This document shows, piece by piece, positions 52,861-60,800 of a stretch of 64,000 nucleotides of DNA (positions are counted from its first letter, which is position 1; each line of letters begins with the position of its first letter). The stretch is from Acidobacteriota bacterium (GTDB lineage: Bacteria > Acidobacteriota > Terriglobia > Terriglobales > Acidobacteriaceae): NCBI GenBank assembly GCA_031296115.1, contig JARLGI010000011.1, positions 62,001 to 126,000 on the forward strand, given 5' to 3'. A program made the position numbers and the translations under genes. The notes beneath the pieces are model-generated. The model saw only the letters and a list, made by a program, of their open reading frames with translations. It was not told where the DNA came from and did not search any database.

Positions 52861-53811
52861 TTACACGGTGACAGGTGTCGGCTGTTTGACGGGCACCGCC
52901 GTAAGCCAGTTGAAGCGGTCCTCAACCGCTCCGTTGACGATCGCGTAGAACTCCTTGCGCACCGTTTTGGTGATGGGACCGGCGATGCCGTGACCCACGG
53001 TAATCTTGTCCACCGAGCGAATTGGCGTGATCTCCGCGGCCGTCCCGCTGAAGAACAGCTCGTCGGCGATGTAGAGCATCTCGCGCGGGATGGTCTGCTC
53101 GACGACAGGAATACCCAACTCGTGGGCGATGTGCATCACCGAGTTGCGAGTTATGCCCGGCAGTACGCTATTGCACAGCGGCGGCGTGTAGATGCGGTCT
53201 TTGTGCACCACGAAGATGTTCTCGCCGGAACCTTCGCTCACGTAGCCGTTCGCGTCGAGCGCGATGCCCTCGCTGTAGCCGTTGACGATCGCCTCCATCT
53301 TGATGAGCTGCGAGTTCATGTAGTTGGCGCCGGCCTTGGCCATCGTCGGCATGGTGTTGGGCGCAAGCCGCGTCCAGGACGACACGCAAACGTCCACCCC
53401 GTCGTCGGAATCCGGACTGCCGAGATACTTTCCCCATTCGTAATTCGCGATGTACACCTCGGTCGGCGAGTTGAAGGGATTCACCCCCACCTGCCCGTAC
53501 CCGCGCAGCACAATCGGGCGAACGTAGCACGGTGCCACCTTGTTGGCGGCTACCAGGTTAACCGCACCCTGGCATATCTCATCGAGCGAATAGTCCAGCT
53601 CGATGCGATAGATTTTGCATGACTGTAGGAGCCGTTGCATGTGATCGCGCAGCCGGAAAATCGCTGGCCCTTTGGGCGTGCTGTAGCAGCGGATACCCTC
53701 GAACACGGAAGAACCGTAGTTGATGACGTGGGCCATCACGTGGATCTTCGCGTCATCCCAGGGAATGAGTTGACCATTGTGCCAAACATATTCAGATGCT
53801 TTGATGGCCAT
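52861..53811 (-). CDS. ilvE: Branched-chain amino acid aminotransferase
   Basis: A 316-residue class IV aminotransferase. It starts MAIKASEYVWHNGQLIPWDDAK behind an AAGGAG box. The PLP Lys is in NSQLIKMEAI, and EGIALDANGYVSEGSGENIF and PGITRNSVMHIA are family signatures; ELFFSGTAAEITPI closes the site. It interconverts Val/Leu/Ile with their keto acids. Divergent from the homoserine dehydrogenase gene. Possible upstream open frame in its leader (see 53792-53929). Confidence 0.95.
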   Translation of the reverse strand: MAIKASEYVWHNGQLIPWDDAKIHVMAHVINYGSSVFEGIRCYSTPKGPAIFRLRDHMQRLLQSCKIYRIELDYSLDEICQGAVNLVAANKVAPCYVRPIVLRGYGQVGVNPFNSPTEVYIANYEWGKYLGSPDSDDGVDVCVSSWTRLAPNTMPTMAKAGANYMNSQLIKMEAIVNGYSEGIALDANGYVSEGSGENIFVVHKDRIYTPPLCNSVLPGITRNSVMHIAHELGIPVVEQTIPREMLYIADELFFSGTAAEITPIRSVDKITVGHGIAGPITKTVRKEFYAIVNGAVEDRFNWLTAVPVKQPTPVTV

Positions 53812-53929
53812 TCAGGCGCTCCTTCAAGATGGGAGTGGTACACGTTGCTAAACTGCGGGCCCGGACGTTCTGACAACAGGAGCTGCTTATCGCGAAGCAC
53901 ACACTGCGGCGATCAAAAGTCTTCGCCAT
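53792..53929 (-). CDS. Possible 45-codon upstream frame in the ilvE leader
   Basis: An open frame from ATG 53929 to the TGA at 53792, overlapping the ilvE start by 20 bases in another phase. It encodes SVCFAISSSCCQ near its start, with adjacent Cys codons, and little else of note. It begins about 20 bases after the predicted start of transcription. It has no Leu/Val/Ile run, so a classical branched-chain attenuator is unlikely. Its reality is uncertain. Confidence 0.25.
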   Translation of the reverse strand: MAKTFDRRSVCFAISSSCCQNVRARSLATCTTPILKERLNGHQSI

Positions 53930-54172
53930 CAGGAACTCAGTTGAACTCGGGGCATTATAACTGACCGGCACCCTCCGAACGTCAAAGTTCTACCAGTAGC
54001 CGCGTACTTGAGACAAGCGCCACCTTAATGGATGCACGAGGCGGACGTTAGGGTACGGAATTCCGCCCGAAATCCCCATTCCCCAGGGAGCCACGCCGGG
54101 TGCTGCCATTACAATTGACGCTGTCATTGCAATTAAAGAAGGTCAGGCCACTTCATCCCGGGAGAAAACTGC
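53812..54172. other. Intergenic control region between ilvE and homoserine dehydrogenase
   Basis: 361 bases. Contains a leftward TATAAT (53954-53959) for ilvE and, near 54102-54136, an imperfect 17-base direct repeat (GCTGCCATTACAATTGA / GCTGTCATTGCAATTAA) upstream of the dehydrogenase. No RNA gene or riboswitch motif is recognised. Confidence 0.5.
53954..53985 (-). promoter_or_regulatory. Candidate promoter of ilvE
   Basis: On the minus strand TTGACG is followed after 20 bases by a perfect TATAAT. The hexamers are good but the spacing is three bases longer than ideal, which lowers confidence. It would start transcription about 135 bases before the ilvE ATG. Confidence 0.35.
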
Positions 54173-55183
54173 ATCCACACCTATAACCTCGGCATCGTCG
54201 GATTCGGCAACGTCGGCCGCGCCTTCATCTCGCTCCTCCAGAGAAAAGAGCCACAACTCAGGGATCGCTACGGCATATCTTGGCACCTCACCGGCGTTGC
54301 AACCCGGCGCTTGGGATGGCTGGTGGCGCCCACCGGATTTTCCGCGGAGAAGGTGCTGGCTGGAGATTTTTCAGGGGCGCAGAAGGCGGCTGATATTCAG
54401 CAGTGGTTGCAGCTAAGTCAACTCGACGCTCTTTTCGAGATGAGTTCGCTGAACGCCGAGACCGGGCAGCCTGCGACCGCCCACATCCGCGCCGCGCTTG
54501 AAGTCGGGGCACACGCCATTAGCGCCAACAAAGGTCCGGTGGTCCACGCTTGGCGCGAGCTGACAGAGCTGGCGGCGGCGAAAGGCCGGCGTTTCCTGCA
54601 TGAATCCGCGATGATGGACGGTGTGCCCATCTTCTCGCTCTTTCGCGAGACACTGCCGGCGTTGGAACTTCGCGGATTTCGCGGCGTCCTGAATTCGACG
54701 ACCACCCTGATCCTCGACTGCATGGAAGCAGGCAAGACTTTCGACGACGCGGTGCGCGAGACGCAGCGGCTGGGAGTGGCCGAAACGGACCCTTCCGCCG
54801 ATGTCGACGGGATCGACGCGACGGTGAAGATTGTGGGCCTGACCACGGTGCTGATGAACGGAAGCCTCCAACTTGCAGACGTGAGCCGCCAGGGTATTCG
54901 CAGCGTTACCGCCGGGCAGGTGCGTGACGCCAGTGCAAGCGGCGAAACTTGGAGATTGGTTAGCCGCGCCCGGCGAGAGGCGGACGGTAGGATTACGGCC
55001 TCGGTTGCCCCGGAGCGGCTCAAGGCTGGTGACCCGCTCAGCACGGTACGTGGTACGTCGCTGCTCATCTGTTTCGAGACCGATATCTTCCCCGAGCTCA
55101 TCATCGGTGAGCGCGATCCCGGCCCGCAAGCGACCTCCTACGGTCTGCTGGCCGATTTCATATCCGCTGTTAGGAGCTCCTAG
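54173..55183 (+). CDS. hom: Homoserine dehydrogenase, apparent ATC start
   Basis: A 336-residue enzyme if read from 54173. The nucleotide-binding core IVGFGNVGRAF lies within the first 20 residues and must be included. The frame upstream is closed at 54134-54136, and no ATG, GTG or TTG occurs before the core. The best initiation site is ATC at 54173, eight bases after a GGGAG box, giving (M)HTYNLGIVGFG. The first conventional start, TTG 54311, would remove the Rossmann loop. The catalytic part is intact: ISANKGPVVHAWREL, HESAMMDGVPIFSL, GVLNSTTTLILD and the Lys/Asp region ETDPSADVDGIDATVKI. It makes homoserine for Thr/Met. No ACT domain. The next gene begins two bases after the stop. Confidence 0.82.
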   Translation: MHTYNLGIVGFGNVGRAFISLLQRKEPQLRDRYGISWHLTGVATRRLGWLVAPTGFSAEKVLAGDFSGAQKAADIQQWLQLSQLDALFEMSSLNAETGQPATAHIRAALEVGAHAISANKGPVVHAWRELTELAAAKGRRFLHESAMMDGVPIFSLFRETLPALELRGFRGVLNSTTTLILDCMEAGKTFDDAVRETQRLGVAETDPSADVDGIDATVKIVGLTTVLMNGSLQLADVSRQGIRSVTAGQVRDASASGETWRLVSRARREADGRITASVAPERLKAGDPLSTVRGTSLLICFETDIFPELIIGERDPGPQATSYGLLADFISAVRSS

Positions 55184-55185
55184 AT

Positions 55186-56457
55186 ATGTCTTCCCGTGCC
55201 CAAACCGTGCCGTCTCGCAAGCTGGACATCGCCTGGGTGCGGCAGCAATTCCCCTCGCTTCAGCAGACGGTCAACGGCCAGCCCGCTGCGTTCTTCGATG
55301 CCCCGGGCGGAACACAAGTTCCCCAGCGCGTCATCGACGCCATTTCGCAATACCTCGCGCACTCCAACGCGAACACCGGCGGAGCCTTCGCCACCAGCCG
55401 CGCCACCGACCAGGTCATAGCTGAAGCCCGCGCCGCGATGGCTGACCTTTTCAACTGCGCGCCCGACGAGGTAGTCTTCGGCGCGAACATGACATCGCTC
55501 ACCTTCGCCCTCAGCCGCGCCATCGGCCGCGAGCTGAAAAGCGGTGACGAGTTGCTGGTCACCTGTCTCGATCACGACGCCAATGTCTCGCCCTGGGTGT
55601 GCCTGGAGACGTGCGGTGCGAAGGTGCGCACCGCCGACATCCAGACAGCCGATTGCACCTTGGACATGTTCGACCTGCAGGCCAAGATCAGGCGCAACAC
55701 GCGGTTGGTGGCCGTCGGCTATGCGGCGAACGCCGTGGGCACCATCAACGATGTGGCCGAAGTCGTGCGCCTGGCGCACGCCGCGGGGGCGATGGCGTTC
55801 ATCGACGCCGTGCATTATGCGCCGCATGGGCCGATTGATGTGCGCGCCCTGGATTGCGATTTCCTGGCCTGTTCCAGCTATAAGTTCTTCGGTCCACACC
55901 TCGGCATTCTGTACGGGAAGCGCGAACAGTTGCAGCGGTTGCGTCCGTACAAGCTGCGCGCCTGCACCGAGCACCTGCCCGATCGCTGGGAAACCGGCAC
56001 GCAGAACCACGAATGTCTGGCAGGCTTGACCGCCGCGGTCGACTATATCGCCGACGTGGGACGCTACCACCATCCTGCCGCACAAACCCGGCGCGAGGCG
56101 ATTCTGGCAGCGTATGAAGTCTTTCAGCAGCATGAACGCGAGATGGTCGAGCAACTCATCGCCGGCCTGCTGGCAATTCCCGGCCTCGCCTTCTATGGGC
56201 TCAAAGATCCGGCGCAGTTCGACCGGCGTACGCCGACGGTCGCCATCCGCATGGAAGGCCGCACCCCGCGCGAGCTGGCGACGCACCTCGGCGAGCGCGG
56301 CATCTTCACCTGGGATGGCAACTACTACGCCATCAACCTCGCGGAGCGGCTCGGCGTGCAGGAGTCGGGCGGCATGCTGCGCATCGGCCTGGCGCACTAC
56401 AACACGGCAGAAGAAATGGAGCGGCTGCTGACCGAGCTGCGAACACTGGCGAAGTAG
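55186..56457 (+). CDS. Cysteine desulfurase-like PLP enzyme (TIGR01976 type)
   Basis: A 423-residue class V aminotransferase-fold protein. Landmarks: FDAPGGTQVPQRVIDAI, NTGGAFATSRATD, the PLP-contacting TCLDHDANVSPW, IDAVHYAPHGPIDV, and the Schiff-base Lys in CSSYKFFGPHLG. It belongs to the cysteine desulfurase-like group rather than to IscS or SufS; the usual C-terminal catalytic Cys loop of those is not evident. Substrate unknown. The gene is tightly coupled to homoserine dehydrogenase, so a role near sulfur amino acid metabolism is plausible. Confidence 0.88.
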   Translation: MSSRAQTVPSRKLDIAWVRQQFPSLQQTVNGQPAAFFDAPGGTQVPQRVIDAISQYLAHSNANTGGAFATSRATDQVIAEARAAMADLFNCAPDEVVFGANMTSLTFALSRAIGRELKSGDELLVTCLDHDANVSPWVCLETCGAKVRTADIQTADCTLDMFDLQAKIRRNTRLVAVGYAANAVGTINDVAEVVRLAHAAGAMAFIDAVHYAPHGPIDVRALDCDFLACSSYKFFGPHLGILYGKREQLQRLRPYKLRACTEHLPDRWETGTQNHECLAGLTAAVDYIADVGRYHHPAAQTRREAILAAYEVFQQHEREMVEQLIAGLLAIPGLAFYGLKDPAQFDRRTPTVAIRMEGRTPRELATHLGERGIFTWDGNYYAINLAERLGVQESGGMLRIGLAHYNTAEEMERLLTELRTLAK

Positions 56458-56523
56458 GAAGCCGTCAGCACTCAGTCATCAGCATTCAGTAGTCAGCAAT
56501 GACTTCGCCACGTTCCTCAGAGT

Positions 56524-56615
56524 TGTCATTACGAGCGCCCGGGTTAGGCGCGAGGAATCTGCTGGCCGGCCCCTGTTCGGGAAAAGCAGATCCCTCGCTG
56601 CGCTCGTGATGACAA
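56524..56615. repeat. Long imperfect inverted repeat
   Basis: Left arm TTGTCATTACGAGCG...GCGAGGAATCTGC and right arm GCAGATCCCTCGCTGCGCTCGTGATGACAA, with a 23-base centre. It is related in its TGTCAT-GAGCG ends to the 18914 and 47041 repeats, but carries an AATCTGC/GCAGATC inner end. It would fold into a long hairpin. Confidence 0.75.
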
Positions 56616-56649
56616 TTCGGAGATCCTCCCGCGATCTCCAGAAAAATTC

Positions 56650-56740
56650 AGCCCGAAGGGCGGCTCAGGGTAGCCCAGCGCGTAGCGCTGGGTAGGCCTG
56701 CCAGAAATCATTCCGCCCCGGCAGGGGCGCTCGGCAACTG
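56650..56740. repeat. Cluster of short palindromes
   Basis: GCCC-GAA-GGGC, CCCAGCGC-GTA-GCGCTGGG (56674-56692) and GCCCCG-GCA-GGGGC follow each other within 80 bases, the same style as the island at 48415-48645. Confidence 0.6.
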
Positions 56741-56756
56741 CTCTGTTGATTGCTGA

Positions 56757-56785
56757 TTGCTGACCGCTGACCGCTGACTTATAAT
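56757..56785 (+). promoter_or_regulatory. Candidate promoter of the yfaT-yfaS operon
   Basis: A perfect TATAAT at 56780-56785 with TTGCTG exactly 17 bases upstream, 29 bases before the first ATG. The -35 matches only its first half. The spacer consists of GCTGAC repeats. Confidence 0.5.
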
Positions 56786-56814
56786 CCGCCCGTCCCCCAG
56801 AGGAGAGATTTGAG

Positions 56815-57888
56815 ATGCGCGGCGTGCCTCGCTGGCTGGCGGTTTTGGCTGTGGTCGCGATTGTTGCCGTGGTGTGCGCCTTCACCGTGCATCGTAGTTT
56901 GGCGCCCGCAGTGCTGGCACTCCAACTCTCCGATGGCACACTCCCGGCCGACGGTTTCAGCTCTACCGAACTCACGATTCGTTCCTCGAACGGCCGCGAC
57001 CTGCGCGGATTAAAGGTCGACGTGGAGAACGGGGGTGCCCCACCCTTTTCGCCAAGCGAAAGGGTGGGAGTCGAATCGGTGACCGTAGGGCATGAGTCGG
57101 CAACAGTTTCTCTCCGTGCCGGAGTGAATCCCGGCGAGACGAGGTTGAAGATCACAGCGCCGGGTTTCGCGCCGCAAACGATCGCGCTCGCCACCACCCT
57201 TGACACCAGCGACTCAGTCGGCGACGGCACGCCCGATTTTCTTCGCCTGCACGATCCCGCCGATCGCGCCGCCTTCCGCCGCTGGTTCACTTTGCTGGCC
57301 GAAGCCCAGTACTACCGCGGACGGGCCCTTCCGGCGGAGATCGCCGACTGCGCCGCGTTGTTGCGCTTCGCCTATCGGGAATCGCTGCGCCAGCACGATT
57401 CGGTATGGGCTCATGCCATGGCCCTGCCTGCTCCCGCGACAGCCAGCGATGTCCGGCAGTATCGGTATCCGTACACGCCACTGGCGGCGTCGCTTTTCCG
57501 TGTACGCGAGGGGAGTTTCGAAGCCGCTGACCTGAGCAATGGGACATTCGCGCAATTCGCCGACGTCGAAACGTTGTGGCGGCACGACACGTTTTTTGCA
57601 GGCCGCGACCTGTCGCGTGCGCGGCCGGGCGATCTCATCTTCTTTCGCCAGGAAGGCGCGAAGATGCCGTTTCACTCGATGATCTTTGTCGGGCCTAGCC
57701 AAGTTGAGCCCGGCGTAGAGCAGTTTGTCGTGTATGACACCGGTCCGACGGGCAGGCTACCGGGAGAGATTCGCCGCCTCACAGTTGCGCAGTTGCTGAA
57801 CTATCCCGACGCCCGCTGGCATCCGGTCGCCTCCAATCCCGGCTTCCTCGGTGTCTATCGCTGGAACATTCTGCGAGGCGCGGAATGA
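56815..57888 (+). CDS. YfaT-like DUF1175 protein, possible papain-fold hydrolase
   Basis: A 357-residue protein behind AGGAGAG. One N-terminal hydrophobic anchor or signal (WLAVLAVVAIVAVVCAFTV), then a beta domain (about 35-130) that contains an in-frame palindromic repeat insertion (about residues 74-86). The DUF1175 domain follows (about 140-355). Within it, DCAALLRFAYRES (Cys179) and PFHSMIFVG (His287), with ARPGDLIFF before the His, look like the Cys/His order of NlpC/P60-type papain-fold enzymes. This likeness is my inference from motifs. E. coli yfaT also neighbours yfaS. Its stop overlaps the next start by four bases. Confidence 0.82.
   Translation: MRGVPRWLAVLAVVAIVAVVCAFTVHRSLAPAVLALQLSDGTLPADGFSSTELTIRSSNGRDLRGLKVDVENGGAPPFSPSERVGVESVTVGHESATVSLRAGVNPGETRLKITAPGFAPQTIALATTLDTSDSVGDGTPDFLRLHDPADRAAFRRWFTLLAEAQYYRGRALPAEIADCAALLRFAYRESLRQHDSVWAHAMALPAPATASDVRQYRYPYTPLAASLFRVREGSFEAADLSNGTFAQFADVETLWRHDTFFAGRDLSRARPGDLIFFRQEGAKMPFHSMIFVGPSQVEPGVEQFVVYDTGPTGRLPGEIRRLTVAQLLNYPDARWHPVASNPGFLGVYRWNILRGAE
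57039..57068. repeat. Palindromic repeat inside the yfaT-like coding region
   Basis: CCACCCTTTTCGC and GCGAAAGGGTGG flank CAA, with one bulged T. The repeat is read in frame as part of the protein, in a loop of the N-terminal beta domain. Confidence 0.75.
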
Positions 57889-60800
57889 GCGCATCCGCGG
57901 AGCTGCGGGAGCTTGGTGTGGGTGGCGCAGGCCTTCAGGCCTGCAGAGATGGCACGCCATTGACACCGGCTTCAGCCGCTGAGGGACGTCCCGTTTCCCC
58001 AGAGGGTAATCCTCCCGCCCGCGAAAGCCTGTGCCGCCCCTACTGGGCTCGGATTTCGACGGCGTCTCACCCTGGGCTTGCGCCCGGGGCTAACTTCGCG
58101 ACCGCCGCTGCGCGGCTAGGTCTTACCTCTTCAGGCACTGATCGCAAAGCTGGGTTCGCCAGCAATTCGAAACAGATAGCAAACTTTCTTTTGCAACGGT
58201 TTATCCTCGTTTCTGCAACTGGCGGCAGGCTTAAAAGCCTGCTCCACCCCTTCGCTCGCATTTTCCTCACTCTCATTCTTTGTTTCACGCTGGTCATGCC
58301 GCTGCTCGCCCAGCCTGAGCAGGACAACGAACCCTGGTTCTCGCTCTCCAGCGAGCGCACCTACCTGCCCGGCGAAAAAATCGAAGTCGCGGTCTACACC
58401 CACAACGTCAATGCGCTGGAGTTCCGCGTCTATCGGGTCAAAGATCCGGTCAAGTTCTTCAGCCAGATGCAGGAGCTGCACACCTTCGGCGGCCGTGGCC
58501 CGGCCATGCCGAAACAAGCCCACACCTGGCTGGAGAAGTTCCACGCATGGAAGCACCGCATCTGGGCGTGGTTCCGCGATTTCATTCGCGAGCAGTTCTC
58601 GCCCGAATCGCGCCACAAAATCCGCTTGTGGCAAATAGGCGAGAGCGAGAAGAAGCAGGGGCCCAAGGTCGAAGGTTACGCGCAGGTGCCCGTACTCAAT
58701 CAGCAGCAGCTTGTCGCCGAATGGAAGTGGGCAGTTCCGCCGCATCAACGCTGGGAAAGCCAGACCGTCGCTGTGCCCGTCAGTGAGAAGGGCGTTTACC
58801 TGGTCGAAGCCAACAACGGGACACTGCGCGCCTACACCATCGTCGTCGTCACCGAGATCGCCATCATCACTAAGTCGGCGCCCGGCCGCCTGATGAGCAT
58901 GGTGGTAGACCGCCGCACCGGGGATGCGATTCCTGACATCCTGACTCGCGTCTGGGTGGATCAGCAGGAAGTCGCGGCGAAGAGGACCGACCAGAACGGC
59001 CTGGTGGACGCGGCGATTGATCAGGCCAAGCCCGAAAACGTCGCCGTACTCGCCACCAGCGCCGACCAGTTTGCCGTGAACACGCCCGGCGCCTGGAACC
59101 TGGGCAACGGTCCTGACGCGACTCTGAAGGGCTATACCTATACCGACCGCCCGGTGTATCGGCCGGGCGACATCGTACATTTCAAGACCATCGTGCGTTC
59201 GCAACTGGCCAGCGGCTACGCCATCCCGCAGGAGCGCGAACTGCGGCTTGAACTGCACGACCCGCAGAGCTACCAGACCGTGTGGCAGCAGACGGTAACG
59301 CTCTCCAACATGGGCACGGCGAACTGGGACTACGCCGTTCCTGCCGACGGAACGCTCGGCATGTATTACCTCGAGATGCGCAGTGGTGAACGCTACGTCG
59401 AGGGCATAAGTTTCTCGGTGGAAGACTACAAGAAGCCCGAGTACCAGGTGAAGGTGACGGCGCAGCCGCCGCGGGTACTCCAGGGCCAGCCCATCAAGGC
59501 TACCATCGATGCACGCTATTACTTTGGCGAGCCGGTATCCAATGCCAAGGTCAAGTGGGTGGTGCACACCTCGAACTACTGGCCGCTGGGACGCGGCGAC
59601 AACGACGATGAGGAAGCCGGGCCGCCGCAGGAGGGCGCTGATGAGGGCGACAACTATGGCGGCGACCAGGAGAGCGAGAACAGCGGCGTGCTCGATAACG
59701 ACGGCAAGCTGCAGATCACGATTCCGACCAAGGTCGACAATAAGGGCAAGCGCGACCTGGTGTACCGCATCGAAGCGCGCGTGATCGACGCCGGCAATCG
59801 CGAGATCGCAGGGCACGGTTTCGCGCTCGCCACCTACGGTAGCTTCTTCCTGACTGCTGAGCCGGATTCGTACGTCTACACCAAGGGCAGCACGGCGACG
59901 ATCACGGTCACCGCGCAAGACTACGACAAGAAGCCGGTACAGACTTTGTTCCACGTGGAGATGAATCGCTGGGACTGGCGCAAGGGCGCGGGCGCGCAAG
60001 TGGCCTCGACCTCCGGCCAGACCGACGCCAGCGGCAAAGCACAAGTGAAGCTCACCATTCCCGACTCCGGCGAGTTTCGTGTGCGCGTGACGGCCAACAC
60101 TCCCGAGAAGCGGCAGGTCGAGACCACTACTTACCTCTGGGCGCCGGGGCAAAGTCCATGGTGGAGCGGAACCCGGGAGGAGCGCATACAAATTGTCGCC
60201 GACAAGAAGACCTACCAGCCGGGCGACACCGCGCACGTGCTGATCGTGACCGGCAAAGATCCGGCAACGGTGTTGGTGACCACGGAAGGAAATGGTCTTT
60301 ATTCCGGGCACGTCATCAAGAGCAACGGCGGCAGCGTTACCGTTGATGTGCCGATTAAGCCGGAGTTCGCGCCCAACTTCTACATTGCAGCGGTCTTCAT
60401 CCGTGACAACAAGCTGTACCAGGGCTCGAAGAGCCTCTCGGTGCCGCCGACGCAGCACGAGATGAACGTGCAATTGCTGCCCTCGAAGCCGCAGTACCAA
60501 CCGGGCGAGGCCGCCAGCTACACCATCAAGGCGACCGACTCCAGCGGCAAACCGGTGGTGGCGGAGTTCAGCCTGGGCGTGGTGGACGAGGCCATCTACG
60601 CCATCAAGCCGGAAACCGTCGGTACCATCATGAGCGCTTTCTACGGCCGCATTTATTCCCGCGTGATCACAGAAACGTCGCTGACCTACTACTTCAGCGG
60701 CAACGCCGGTAAGCGCGCCATGCAGCTGGCCAATGCACGCTCATCGCACGGACTCGCACAGCTGAAGCCCGAACGGCTCGTCCAGCCGAAGGTCCGCAAG

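Larger units (their letters stand above)
56458..56814. other. Repeat-rich intergenic region before the yfaT-like operon
   Basis: 357 bases with no supportable gene. Order: short CAGTCAGCA-type tandem words (56462-56502), a long imperfect inverted repeat (56524-56615), a palindrome cluster (56650-56740), a GCTGAC tandem run (56752-56777) and the operon promoter. Confidence 0.7.

Noticed and set aside
54282-54304. TTGGCAC...TTGCA, possible sigma-54 promoter
   Set aside because: Spacing between the two elements is ten bases instead of about five, and it lies inside the homoserine dehydrogenase gene.
58131-60500. 789-codon open frame opposite the macroglobulin gene
   Set aside because: No family character. 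It mirrors codon bias of the real gene, which has macroglobulin motifs and CTEQ.
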